Below are positions 51,984 through 60,563 of a stretch of 64,000 bases of DNA, piece after piece. Within the stretch, counting starts at the first letter, position 1, and every line of letters begins with the position of its first letter. Source of the stretch: Agrobacterium tumefaciens (lineage in GTDB: Bacteria; Pseudomonadota; Alphaproteobacteria; Rhizobiales; Rhizobiaceae); the NCBI RefSeq assembly GCF_000834635.1, contig NZ_JXQV01000002.1, positions 5,001 to 69,000 of the forward strand. The letters run 5' to 3'. Made by a program: the position numbers and the translations under genes. The notes under the pieces are model-generated. The model was not told the origin of the DNA and did no database searches. It saw only the letters and a list, made by a program, of their open reading frames with translations.

Positions 51984-52232
51984 ATGAAAGTGTTTGTCGA
52001 GATAGCAGAGGCGGCTGAACGGCTTGAGGATCTGATTGAGCTAGCGCTTCTTGGTGATGAGATCGTGATCTGTAGAGACGGGACGCCGACTGCCTCCTTG
52101 TCTCCGATCGATGAAAAAGAAAAGGCGATGGACCGGTTTATGGCTCTTGCAGCTGAAGGTCGCAAGAACGTCCCAGTCGGGGCCACATCCAACCACGACG
52201 ACTTTTATGATGAGCATGGATTGCCGATATGA
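51984..52232 (+). CDS. second Phd-like antitoxin, coupled to recombinase
   Basis: An 82-residue protein from ATG 51984 (GAGGCAGGG upstream). The N-terminal 45 residues resemble the Phd antitoxin fold (MKVFVEIAEAAERLEDLIEL, then ALLGDEIVICRDGTPTASL), and the tail (NHDDFYDEHGLPI) resembles antitoxin tails. It lies only 7 bases after the vapC-like stop and overlaps the recombinase start by ATGA (52229-52232). No second toxin follows it. It may have lost its toxin, may add to control of the first pair, or may regulate the recombinase. Confidence 0.78.
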   Translation: MKVFVEIAEAAERLEDLIELALLGDEIVICRDGTPTASLSPIDEKEKAMDRFMALAAEGRKNVPVGATSNHDDFYDEHGLPI

Positions 52233-53356
52233 GTGGTCTTGATCGCCGTTCCCATGAACTTGACACGATTGCTGCAGTCCTGCCGATTGAGCGGCGTGAT
52301 GAACTTGCGGAGCTTTTGACCGATCAAGATATCGAGACGCTTCGACATCTGGTCAACGAGGGGATGGGTGCCAACACGCTGCGCGCGTTGACATCAGACC
52401 TTGCCTATCTGCAGGCCTGGTCCATTGCAGCAACCGGAGCCTCCCTCCCCTGGCCGGCACCTGAAGCTCTCCTGCTCAAATTCGTTGCCCATCATCTGTG
52501 GGATCCCGAAAAGCGTATCAGTGATATGGGTCACGGCATGCCACAGAACGTTGACCGGCTCTTGCGGGACCAGGGGTTTCTCAAATCCATCGGTCCTCAT
52601 GCACCTGATACGGTCCGCAGACGGTTGGCAAATTGGTCGACGCTGACGAAATGGCGCGGCCACCAAGGCGTATTTTCCTCCCCTGCCCTCAAGCAGGCGA
52701 TCCGACTGGCAGTCCGGGCCACACCGCGTCCGCGAAAACGCAAAAGCGCCAAGGCTGTGACCGGTGACGTCCTGGCAAAGCTCCTTGCGACCTGCGGGTC
52801 AGACAGCCTGCGCGATCTGCGCGACCGGGCGATCCTGATGGTGGCCTTTGCGTCCGGCGGACGGCGTCGCAGCGAGATCGCCGGCCTTCGTGTGGAGCAA
52901 CTCACCGTTGAGGCCCCGATTGCGGTCGACAACGCCCCTACCCTCCCCTCGCTTTCGATTCATCTCGGCCGAACAAAAACGTCCGGAAGTGAAAACGATG
53001 ACGTTGTTTATCTAACGGGTCGGCCCGTCGATGCATTGAATGCATGGATGACGGCCGCGCGCATCGATAGCGGAAGCATTTTCCGCAAGATCGATCGCTG
53101 GGGAAACCTGTCGAAACATGCGTTGGAACCGGGCGCCATCAATGCGATCCTGAAACAGCGTGTGGTTATGGCCGGGCTGGAGCCGGGGGAGTTTTCCGCA
53201 CACGGGCTGAGGTCTGGATATCTGACAGAGGCAGCGAACCGTGGCATTCCCCTCCCCGAAGCGATGGAGCAATCACGGCATCGCTCTGTTCAGCAGGCAT
53301 CCAGCTACTATAACAATGCCACACGGCGCAGCGGTCGCGCTGCAAGAATGCTGTGA
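52229..53356 (+). CDS. tyrosine recombinase/integrase
   Basis: A 375-residue phage-integrase-family recombinase. An N-terminal SAM-like core-binding domain (about 30-160) is followed by the catalytic domain. Catalytic Arg is in SGGRRRSEIAGLR (about 213), Lys in GRTKTSG (about 250), His325-x-x-Arg328 in SAHGLRSGY, His351 in SRHRSVQQ and Tyr360 or 361 in SSYYNNA. It cuts and rejoins DNA at att or res-type sites, for island integration or plasmid dimer resolution. Translation is coupled to the antitoxin-like gene upstream. Its type is common on rhizobial plasmids. Confidence 0.93.
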   Translation: MSGLDRRSHELDTIAAVLPIERRDELAELLTDQDIETLRHLVNEGMGANTLRALTSDLAYLQAWSIAATGASLPWPAPEALLLKFVAHHLWDPEKRISDMGHGMPQNVDRLLRDQGFLKSIGPHAPDTVRRRLANWSTLTKWRGHQGVFSSPALKQAIRLAVRATPRPRKRKSAKAVTGDVLAKLLATCGSDSLRDLRDRAILMVAFASGGRRRSEIAGLRVEQLTVEAPIAVDNAPTLPSLSIHLGRTKTSGSENDDVVYLTGRPVDALNAWMTAARIDSGSIFRKIDRWGNLSKHALEPGAINAILKQRVVMAGLEPGEFSAHGLRSGYLTEAANRGIPLPEAMEQSRHRSVQQASSYYNNATRRSGRAARML

Positions 53357-53379
53357 TCGAGAGGCTCGGAACTTAGTAA

Positions 53380-53826
53380 ATGACAATCTTGTTCAAAACG
53401 ACGATCACTGAAGACCAGGCATTTGCAAAGATCGATGCAGCGCTGAACACCGGCCGCGAATACGACGGCTATTTCAGTGTCGCGGACGATGATGGCGAGA
53501 CGCCTCTGTCGTGGGGGCCCTCAATGAGCGGTGAAGAATTTCTCGCAAACGTCCGAGAAATGCTGGAAGTGACGTGGAAAGCAGCCCGGTTTTGGGTTGT
53601 CTATGACCGGCGAGAGGATCGTGGAGATTCTGATGCCATCGCGATGCGCAATGCAGCATTTCGTATCACACGCGGCTATAAAGGCGTCATCGTAGCTTCG
53701 TTAAGCCTCCTGGGACGGAAAGATGCTCTCCAAGACCTCGAACTGATTTTCGTCTGTTTCAAAGAAGATTTCCAACGTCGCAACTTTAGAATTCGCTTCG
53801 AGAACAAACCCATTACACCCCAGTGA
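53380..53826 (+). CDS. hypothetical protein
   Basis: A 148-residue soluble protein not recognised. It has an N-terminal region FKTTITEDQAFAKIDAALNT, then an acidic stretch and a beta-rich C-terminal half (GVIVASLSLLGRKDALQDLE, then IFVCFKEDFQRRNFRIRFEN). There is no signal peptide or membrane segment. It begins 23 bases after the recombinase stop on the same strand and may belong to that operon. The function cannot be suggested. Confidence 0.55.
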   Translation: MTILFKTTITEDQAFAKIDAALNTGREYDGYFSVADDDGETPLSWGPSMSGEEFLANVREMLEVTWKAARFWVVYDRREDRGDSDAIAMRNAAFRITRGYKGVIVASLSLLGRKDALQDLELIFVCFKEDFQRRNFRIRFENKPITPQ

Positions 53827-54189
53827 TGGCCAATCAATTTTGCGCCAATACCGGACATCGCGGCTGGCGCAAAATTTCTCTATCCTGCGACGTTGCAAAA
53901 GTCAGGAAGACAAGTGTCGCTTTAATTGGGCAGAGCGTCCAGCTTTCCCATCTGTCGTGTGTTGATCTGCTGTAACTTGCGTTGACTGGCTTGCCTGCAT
54001 CCGACTCGAACACCGAAAGACTGCCACATCATTCCGTGAATGCATGGGAAGAAGATCAGGCAGGCTGAGATTGCAATCACCCTTCGTCGCTACCGCTCGA
54101 CGATCTGCCGGACCTGCGAATGAACTTCTGGCAAGATTTCGACGATGTGATCGTCGAAGCCCAATGACTTCATAGTTACCTGATCTGCC

Positions 54190-54368
54190 GATATCGGACC
54201 AATTGCGCCGCCGATGGCTTCAACGTCATGCCTCCCTTCTTCCCGGAAGGGCTTGAGGACTTCACGCAGCTGGTCGTCCCGATCCTTCAGGAAAGGGGCC
54301 TGTTCCGCACGGAATATGAGGGCTCAACGCTGCGCGATCATCTCGGTCTGGCGCGCCCTCCGCTGTAA
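54190..54368 (+). pseudogene. luciferase-like FMN-dependent monooxygenase, C-terminal remnant
   Basis: A plus-strand frame reads AADGFNVMPPFFPEGLEDFT, then LVVPILQERGLFRTEYEGST and LRDHLGLARPPL, ending with TAA at 54366-54368. This is the characteristic C-terminus of the NtaA/SnaA/DszA group of flavin-dependent monooxygenases. The rest of the 440-residue enzyme is absent: the 360 bp before it (53827-54189) hold no matching frame and no other gene. The piece probably marks the scar left by insertion of the island to the left. Confidence 0.7.
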
Positions 54369-54388
54369 CCACGGCTGGCGCCGCCAAT

Positions 54389-55459
54389 TCAGTCGATACG
54401 GTCGCCCTTCACGTCGAAGACATGCAGTTTCTCCGGCGGAAGACCCACCGTGATTGACTTGCCCGGCTGCAAAAGGGCGCGGTCTGACGAAAACAACTTG
54501 AAGGGCATTCCGTGGACTGCCAGATGCAGGATGATGCCAAGGCCCGTTGGCTCGACAAGGTCAACCTTGGCCTCAATGCCTTCCGCATCAGGAGCGACGA
54601 TCACGTGTTCGGGTCGAATTCCGAGCGTTATCGCCTCGCCCTCTTGGACGGAAATCCGTCGTCGAAATGGCAAAACGCTGCCATCCGGCAGTGCCATTGC
54701 GCTTTCATCTGGCCCGTGGACGCAGCGCCCTTCAATGAAATTCATTCCCGGTGAACCGATGAAGCCTGCGACGAACAGATTGGCCGGACGGTCATAAAGA
54801 TCGAGCGGCGCGCCGATCTGCTGAACGTAGCCGTCATTCATGGCAACGATACGGGATGCGAGCGTCATGGCTTCGATCTGATCGTGGGTCACATAAACGG
54901 AGGTGGCGCGCAGATCTGCCTGCATGCGCTTGATTTCTGCCCGCATCTGCTCCCGCAGGCGCGCATCCAGGTTCGAGAGCGGCTCGTCGAAAAGGAATGC
55001 CTTTGGCTGGCGCACGATTGCGCGACCCATCGCGACGCGCTGGCGCTGTCCGCCGGAAAGCGCCTTTGGACGCCGGGCCAGATAAGGGTCCAGCCCAAGC
55101 TTGCCGGATGCCGCGGCGACGGCTGACGCGATCACCTCCTTTGGGCTTTTGCGCAAACGCAGACTATAGCTCATATTGTCTGCCACGCTCATATGCGGGT
55201 AGAGCGCGTAGGACTGAAAGACCATGGCGATATCCCGGTCCTTCGGCTTGAGATCGTTGACCAGTTGTCCGTCGATGGTGAGCGTACCTGAAGTGATCTC
55301 TTCAAGACCCGCGATCATGCGCAGAAGCGTAGACTTTCCGCAGCCGGATGGGCCGACGAGGACGACGAATTCACCATCGGCAATGGTAAGATCGACACCG
55401 TGCAGGACGGGATGGTCACCATAGGATTTGGCGACGCGATTAAGCTCGATGGAAGCCAT
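54389..55459 (-). CDS. CUT1 sugar ABC importer, ATP-binding protein (MalK/UgpC-like)
   Basis: A 356-residue ATPase of the MalK/UgpC group. Walker A GPSGCGKST, signature LSGGQRQR, Walker B FLFDEPLSNLDA, the switch His in THDQIEAMTLA, and a C-terminal OB/TOBE regulatory domain (GIRPEHVIVAPDAE). It powers the two permeases encoded just upstream. Its start is only three bases past the permease stop (55463). The sugar cannot be told from the ATPase. Confidence 0.94.
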   Translation of the reverse strand: MASIELNRVAKSYGDHPVLHGVDLTIADGEFVVLVGPSGCGKSTLLRMIAGLEEITSGTLTIDGQLVNDLKPKDRDIAMVFQSYALYPHMSVADNMSYSLRLRKSPKEVIASAVAAASGKLGLDPYLARRPKALSGGQRQRVAMGRAIVRQPKAFLFDEPLSNLDARLREQMRAEIKRMQADLRATSVYVTHDQIEAMTLASRIVAMNDGYVQQIGAPLDLYDRPANLFVAGFIGSPGMNFIEGRCVHGPDESAMALPDGSVLPFRRRISVQEGEAITLGIRPEHVIVAPDAEGIEAKVDLVEPTGLGIILHLAVHGMPFKLFSSDRALLQPGKSITVGLPPEKLHVFDVKGDRID

Positions 55460-55462
55460 GGA

Positions 55463-56293
55463 TTATCCTTTCACCGCACCGGCCGTCAGGCCCTGCACGA
55501 GGTATCGTTGAATGAGCAGGAAGAAGAGGCATGCGGGGATCAACGCCAGCACGCCTGCGGCCATCATCTGTCCAAAATCGACCGAGAATTTCGAGACGAA
55601 GGTCAGCAAACCAACCGGGAATGTGGCGCTTTCGTTTCCGGAAATCAGCATCAGGGCAAAGAGCAGCTCGCTCCACGCCGCCGTGAAGACAAAGCCGAGG
55701 GTTGCGGCGATACCAGGCAGGGTCAGCGGTAGGATGATCTGCCGGAACGCCGTGAAGCGACTGGCACCGTCAATCATCGCCGCTTCCTCTAGGTCTTTTG
55801 GAATACCATCGAAAAACGACTGCATGAGAAACGTCGCGAAAGGCACGTTGAACGCCGTGTAGACTATGACGAGGCCCGTCAGGCTGTTCGTCAAACCCAA
55901 AGGCGAAAGCATCTTGAATATGGGCGCGACCAGCATGACGAGCGGAAACATCTGGGTGACCAGCATCAGCCCGATGATCCAGAATTTGCCGCGAAAGCGG
56001 AAACGCGACAGTGCATAACCGGCAAGCGAAGACAGGATGGTCACCGCAAACGCTGTCGAGCCGGCAACGATGACGCTGTTTTTAAAGAAGGTGGGAAACG
56101 CGCTGTTTTCGATGACATAACGATAGTGATCGAGCGTCGCATGCGACGGCCACATCCGCACGCCTTCACTGTAAAGAAGATCGTTGGGAGTGACCGACAC
56201 CTTGAGGAGCCAGAAAAGCGGGAAGAGCGCGAAGATGACGTAGAGAAGAAGCGCGAAGCGATGCGCGATGGTGAGAAAAACCCTGCCGGTCAT
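55463..56293 (-). CDS. CUT1 sugar ABC importer, inner-membrane permease (MalG-like)
   Basis: A 276-residue permease with six hydrophobic segments. The EAA loop that contacts the ATPase reads EEAAMIDGASRFTAFRQI then LPLTLPG. The first segment (FALLLYVIFALFPLFWLLKVS) and the extracellular DLLYSEGV region are typical of MalG/UgpE-type subunits. It is encoded between the other permease gene and the ATPase gene, separated by three bases on each side. Confidence 0.93.
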   Translation of the reverse strand: MTGRVFLTIAHRFALLLYVIFALFPLFWLLKVSVTPNDLLYSEGVRMWPSHATLDHYRYVIENSAFPTFFKNSVIVAGSTAFAVTILSSLAGYALSRFRFRGKFWIIGLMLVTQMFPLVMLVAPIFKMLSPLGLTNSLTGLVIVYTAFNVPFATFLMQSFFDGIPKDLEEAAMIDGASRFTAFRQIILPLTLPGIAATLGFVFTAAWSELLFALMLISGNESATFPVGLLTFVSKFSVDFGQMMAAGVLALIPACLFFLLIQRYLVQGLTAGAVKG

Positions 56294-56296
56294 AGG

Positions 56297-57229
56297 TCAA
56301 TCCTTCTCGATGAGGCGCTGGCGCATGATGACGATGACCATGGAATAGGCGAGCAGAAGCACGAGCAAAGCCAACGCGATGGCGGATGCATAACCGAAAT
56401 CCAGCCTCTTGAACGCCTGCGTGAAGATGTAGCTTGCAACGATCTGCGTTCGGTCAGCCGGTCCGCCATTGGTCATGACGATGATGAGGTCGGCGAAATT
56501 AGCAATCCAGACCGTGCGCAGCAAAACGGTGATCGCGATGGTGGGTGCAAGAAACGGCAGCGTAATGGATGTGAAGCGCTGGAGCGGCGTTGCGCCATCG
56601 ATCGATGCGGCTTCATAGAGATCACGTGGAATGGCCTGAAGGGCGGCGAGCAGCGTGATGGCAAAAAACGGAATGCCCCACCAGACATTGGCGATGATCG
56701 GACCCCACATGGCCAGATGCGGATCCGCAAGAATATTGTTGGGCGCAGAGAGCAGCCCGAGCGACGTCATCCAATGCGGCAGCGGACCGATGACCGGATT
56801 GAACAGCCATGCCCAGTTGAGCCCGGCCAGAAACGTCGGCACGGCCCATGGCAGGAAGACAAGCGCCTGCACCACGCCACGGCCCGCGAACGGCTTGTCG
56901 AGAAGAAGCGCCAGAATAAGCCCGAAAAAGAATTGCAGAAAGACCGAAGCCCCGGTCCACCAGAGCGTGTTCTTCAGCGCGCGATAAAAAGCGACGTCCT
57001 GGGACAGCTCTCTGAAATGGTCGAGCCCGATGAACCCGCCAGAGAACGGGTTGAGCAGTTGAACGTCGCGAAAGGCGTAAGACAAGCCCAAAACCAGCGG
57101 CACCATCATGACCGTGATGATAAGGAGCAGGACTGGTGCACTGTAGAGCCACGGCTCGGCGGCTCTCGCTAGGCGCTGCAATGCGGGTCTACGCGGAGCC
57201 ACAGGCCCGGCGCTCTGGATATAGGACAT
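56297..57229 (-). CDS. CUT1 sugar ABC importer, inner-membrane permease (MalF-like)
   Basis: A 310-residue permease of the MalF/UgpA type with six or more hydrophobic segments. The N-terminal segment is LYSAPVLLLIITVMMVPLVL, the EAA loop is YEAASIDGATPLQRFTSI then LPFLAPT, and the loop YAFRDVQLLNPFSGGFIGLD is typical of the family. It forms the pore with the MalG-like subunit encoded downstream. The start at 57229 lies 115 bases after the binding-protein stop, with a strong hairpin in between. Confidence 0.93.
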   Translation of the reverse strand: MSYIQSAGPVAPRRPALQRLARAAEPWLYSAPVLLLIITVMMVPLVLGLSYAFRDVQLLNPFSGGFIGLDHFRELSQDVAFYRALKNTLWWTGASVFLQFFFGLILALLLDKPFAGRGVVQALVFLPWAVPTFLAGLNWAWLFNPVIGPLPHWMTSLGLLSAPNNILADPHLAMWGPIIANVWWGIPFFAITLLAALQAIPRDLYEAASIDGATPLQRFTSITLPFLAPTIAITVLLRTVWIANFADLIIVMTNGGPADRTQIVASYIFTQAFKRLDFGYASAIALALLVLLLAYSMVIVIMRQRLIEKD

Positions 57230-57306
57230 CAGATGCTCCCCAGCGAAAGACGGCGAACGGGCGCGCCACGCGCTGATCTCGTTTGTTTATCAATCGAAGC
57301 GGTGAT

Positions 57307-57338
57307 CAGGCAGCGCGCGGATCGTCACGCGCTGCCTG
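57307..57338 (-). other. intercistronic hairpin after binding-protein gene
   Basis: CAGGCAGCGCG and CGCGCTGCCTG form a perfect 11-bp stem with a 10-base loop, seven bases after the binding-protein stop (57345) on the transcript. No U-run follows. It probably protects the binding-protein mRNA or attenuates transcription into the permease genes. Confidence 0.65.
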
Positions 57339-57344
57339 TCTCGT

Positions 57345-58604
57345 TTATTTCGATTGCAGGAACTTCTGCTGAGCCTTGGTCATGTAGTCAGCCCACTGCT
57401 TGGCGAGTTCTTCCGGCGTGATGTCACCCAGAAGAGCCTCCTGCGATGACTTGATGACGAGCGAGTCCTTGAAGAACGCGAATTCCTCGAGATAGGTCGG
57501 CATGGTCGTTGGTACGGCATTCTTGTCTGCCAGTTCCTCGAACCAACCCTTGAACTGCTCGCTGGCATAGAACGGATCTTTCTCTGCCGAGGTGTGGACG
57601 GGTAGCGCACCGGTTTTCTTGTTCCACTCGATGTTGCCTTCCGGCCCTTCCAGCGTCTCGATCAACTTCCAGGACAAGTCCTTGCTCTTGGACGACGCCA
57701 TCATGGACCAGCCCGCAAAGCCGATTGTTGGGAAGGTCTTGCCATCAGGGCCCTTCGGCATCGTCATCACGCCAAAATCTTCGGCCTTCATGCGCTGGGC
57801 GATGGCAATCAGAGCATCCGGGTCCTGATCCAGGAACGCGCATGTACCGGAATAGAAACCGGCCACGATCTCATTGAAGCCCCAGTTGACGCTGTCCTTC
57901 GGCGCATAGCCGTTCTTGTAGAGATCGACCACATAGGTCAGACCCTTTACCCAGCCGGGGCTGTCAAAGGTGGACTGTCCGTCCTTGGTGAAAAACTCGT
58001 TGGAGCCGGCCATGGACGCGCCGAACATGACCCAGCCATTCAAGCCGCCCGGACCGCCGCGCAGGCAATATCCGTATTTTCCGGGGATGGCGGCAACCTT
58101 CTTGGAAGCATCGGCAAATTCTTCCAACGTTTTGGGCAGTTCCTTCACGCCTGCCTGCTCGAGCAGCTTCTTGTTGTAGAACATGGCACGCAGATAAAAA
58201 CCGTAGGGCAGCATATAGGCTGTGTTCTTGACGTCGCGGCCAAGCTCCAGCGTGCGTGCGCTCAAACCGGCGGTATGCTCCCACTTTGCCAGATAGGGCT
58301 CAAGGCTTTCGAGCATGCCGTTATTGGCATAGAGCGACAGCCAGGTATCGGGCATTTCAATCACATCGGGAACGTCGCCAGCCGAAACCATGGTGGCGAA
58401 TTTCTGGAATGCTTCGCTCCATGGAAGGGAGACGATCTCGACCTTTGTGCCGGGATTGGCGGCTTCGAATTTGGAGACGAGGTCCTTGAGGGTCTCGGTG
58501 CGTTCAGGGCTCGTGATGACTTCCACGATCTTCAAAGTCGTGTCCGCCAGTGCCGTTCCGGCCATCAAGACGGTAAAGAGTGTTGCTGCTACCAGTTTTT
58601 TCAT
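57345..58604 (-). CDS. CUT1 sugar ABC importer, substrate-binding protein
   Basis: A 419-residue family 1 extracellular solute-binding protein. Signal peptide MKKLVAATLFTVLMAGTALA; the mature part has the typical LVSKFEAANPGTKVEIVSLP start, then LPYGFYLRAMFYNKKLLEQA and the C-terminal WADYMTKAQQKFLQ. Binding proteins of this kind collect sugars, sugar alcohols or glycosides in the periplasm; the ligand is not visible. It is the first transporter gene, following the PLP-enzyme gene after 38 bases. Confidence 0.93.
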   Translation of the reverse strand: MKKLVAATLFTVLMAGTALADTTLKIVEVITSPERTETLKDLVSKFEAANPGTKVEIVSLPWSEAFQKFATMVSAGDVPDVIEMPDTWLSLYANNGMLESLEPYLAKWEHTAGLSARTLELGRDVKNTAYMLPYGFYLRAMFYNKKLLEQAGVKELPKTLEEFADASKKVAAIPGKYGYCLRGGPGGLNGWVMFGASMAGSNEFFTKDGQSTFDSPGWVKGLTYVVDLYKNGYAPKDSVNWGFNEIVAGFYSGTCAFLDQDPDALIAIAQRMKAEDFGVMTMPKGPDGKTFPTIGFAGWSMMASSKSKDLSWKLIETLEGPEGNIEWNKKTGALPVHTSAEKDPFYASEQFKGWFEELADKNAVPTTMPTYLEEFAFFKDSLVIKSSQEALLGDITPEELAKQWADYMTKAQQKFLQSK

Positions 58605-58642
58605 TGCGTTCTCCCGTTTTTTTGTCGTCGTTCGTCAATGCG

Positions 58643-59818
58643 TCAGGCGGCGGCAGATGCCTCCTTGATCGCAGGTTCAAGATCGTTCCAGAGCGCTTCA
58701 GTACCCTCAAGACCGACATGCAGGCGCACGGAGCGCGGGCTGATACCGAACGTATGCGCTGAATTGGGCTGCGCCTTCTGTTCGAGCACCACTTCGCCAG
58801 GGACGATCAGGCTTTCATGTCCTCCCCAGGAAACACCAAGTTTGAAAAGTTCGAGACGGTCGGCAAATGCCCTGACATCCACGCCTTCGCGGAAGATGAA
58901 GGAAAACAGGCCGGATGTGCCGTTAAGACCGGGCGGTAGGCGGTTGACCAGACCGGGATGGCAAACGGTTTCGACGGCATCGAGCGCCTGCAAACGCGAG
59001 GCGATTTCGAGCGCCGATTCCTGATGCGCTTTCATGCGAATGGGCAGGGTGCGCAATCCCCGGATCAAAAGCCAAGCATCGAAAGGAGACATCTTGCCGC
59101 CCAGATACGGATAGGCTTCGGCACGAATGGTATCGATCATGGCTTTCGAGCCCGCAACGATGCCCGCTACCACATCGCTATGGCCGCCGAGATATTTCGA
59201 GGCGGAATGCACGACCAGATCAACGCCCAGCGACAGGGGCTTTTGGAAGATCGGGCTCGCCCAGGAGTTATCGATGACCGAAACCGCGCCGTGACGGCGC
59301 GCAATCGCGGCAAGCGCTCCGACATCATGCGCTTCCATGACCCAGCTCGTCGGGCTTTCCATATAGAAAAGCTTTGCGCCCGGCATCGCCATTTCGACGG
59401 CAGCTTCATCCCGCCCGTCGACATAGGTGACGCCGATGTTCATGCGCTTCATCAAGGTGCCGAAAAGACGGAAGGCATCCGGATAGACATGGCGCACGGC
59501 GACGATACGGTCTCCCGGCGAAACGAAAGACAGAACCGTCGATGAAATCGCCGCCATACCACTGGCAAAGCCAAGCGCATCCTCCGCACCCTCGAGCTTC
59601 GCTAGCATTTCCTCAAACATCCGAACCGTAGGGTTCAATCCGCGCGTATAGACTGGGCGATTTCTTTCGCCGCGGTAGGTGGCGACCATTTCGTCATAGC
59701 TTGAGAAGGTGAAAAGCGAGGTCTGGACGATGGGCGGCACCACAGCCTCGAAGGCATGCGTTGCATCATGGGCAACGATGAGCGATGCGGGATCATAGAG
59801 ATCATTGCCGTGATTCAT
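58643..59818 (-). CDS. PLP-dependent Cys/Met-metabolism lyase (cystathionine beta/gamma-lyase type)
   Basis: A 391-residue fold-type I PLP enzyme of the Cys/Met family. Visible are FASGMAAISSTVLSFVSPGD (cofactor phosphate), FYMESPTSWVMEAHDV, VIDNSWASPIFQKPL and the PLP lysine in SASKYLGGHSDVVAG (about residue 205). The C-terminal substrate part contains GLFSFIFREGVDVRAF. Members cleave cystathionine or methionine, or transfer sulfur; the exact reaction is not decidable. ATG 59818 overlaps the regulator stop by ATGA. Its grouping with a sugar importer is unusual and suggests a sulfur- or amino-sugar-type substrate, or shared regulation only. Confidence 0.9.
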   Translation of the reverse strand: MNHGNDLYDPASLIVAHDATHAFEAVVPPIVQTSLFTFSSYDEMVATYRGERNRPVYTRGLNPTVRMFEEMLAKLEGAEDALGFASGMAAISSTVLSFVSPGDRIVAVRHVYPDAFRLFGTLMKRMNIGVTYVDGRDEAAVEMAMPGAKLFYMESPTSWVMEAHDVGALAAIARRHGAVSVIDNSWASPIFQKPLSLGVDLVVHSASKYLGGHSDVVAGIVAGSKAMIDTIRAEAYPYLGGKMSPFDAWLLIRGLRTLPIRMKAHQESALEIASRLQALDAVETVCHPGLVNRLPPGLNGTSGLFSFIFREGVDVRAFADRLELFKLGVSWGGHESLIVPGEVVLEQKAQPNSAHTFGISPRSVRLHVGLEGTEALWNDLEPAIKEASAAA

Positions 59819-60534
59819 TTGGACATGTCCTTGATATCTTCCTCGACAATGGCGAGGATTTTCAGCGTTTCTTCACGCGCAGAGACGGCATCCGCTGCGA
59901 CTATCGCGTTAAAAAGCGTGCGGTGGAACGGAAAGGAGCGTGATGCAAAATCCGGTCTATCGAAGGGTTTCAACCAGAAGCGCTCGAAGCCTTCACGCAT
60001 CTGCTCCAGAAGCTGCTTGAACAGCGAATTGTGGGTGGCTTCATAAATGGAGAGGTGAAAGGCGAGATCTGCCTTGCCTGACGTGCCCTCGGCAAGATGG
60101 ACGCGCTCCATCTCCTCCAGCCGCAGGCGCATGGTTTCGATATCCTCTTCCGTTCTGCGACGGGCTGCAGCCATGGAGGCCTCGACCTCTATTCCGCGGC
60201 GCACCTCCAGCGTCATCAGCAAGGCATCGCGCAGGCTTTCCGCTTCAATGGAAATGGGCATGTGCACGGTTGCGCTGGAAATCGGCTTAAGCAGGTAGTT
60301 GCCGCTACCCTTGCGGCTATCGATAACGCCAAGCGCCTGAAACTTGCGGATGACCTCACGGATGGTGGAACGGCCGACGCCCAGAGCAGCCATGAGTTCG
60401 CGCTCGGCAGGCAGGCGACTACCAGCTTTCAGCCCTGCCCTGTCCACGAACTCGGCAAGTGCCGCCTCGACCTGGCGCACCCTGTCCACCGCTGGCAAAG
60501 GCGTCATCAGGTGATTGTCTGCCGATTTGTTCAT
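59815..60534 (-). CDS. FadR-type GntR-family regulator (FCD domain)
   Basis: A 239-residue regulator. The N-terminal winged HTH reads LKAGSRLPAERELMAALGVG then RSTIREVIRKFQALGVIDSR, and the C-terminal FCD domain (about 100-235) is helical with likely metal ligands (LAFHLSIYEATHNSLF and SFPFHRTLFNAIVAAD). It is the first gene of the leftward operon (regulator, lyase, sugar importer) and probably represses it until its ligand, perhaps the imported compound, appears. A candidate operator lies about 30 bases upstream. Confidence 0.92.
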   Translation of the reverse strand: MNKSADNHLMTPLPAVDRVRQVEAALAEFVDRAGLKAGSRLPAERELMAALGVGRSTIREVIRKFQALGVIDSRKGSGNYLLKPISSATVHMPISIEAESLRDALLMTLEVRRGIEVEASMAAARRRTEEDIETMRLRLEEMERVHLAEGTSGKADLAFHLSIYEATHNSLFKQLLEQMREGFERFWLKPFDRPDFASRSFPFHRTLFNAIVAADAVSAREETLKILAIVEEDIKDMSK

Positions 60535-60563
60535 TCCGAAATCCCGACCGCCCAGTCAATAAT

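Noticed and set aside
56126-57172. 348-residue plus-strand open frame opposite the permease genes
   Set aside because: Highly charged, Arg/Glu/Asp-rich antisense shadow of two complete permease genes.
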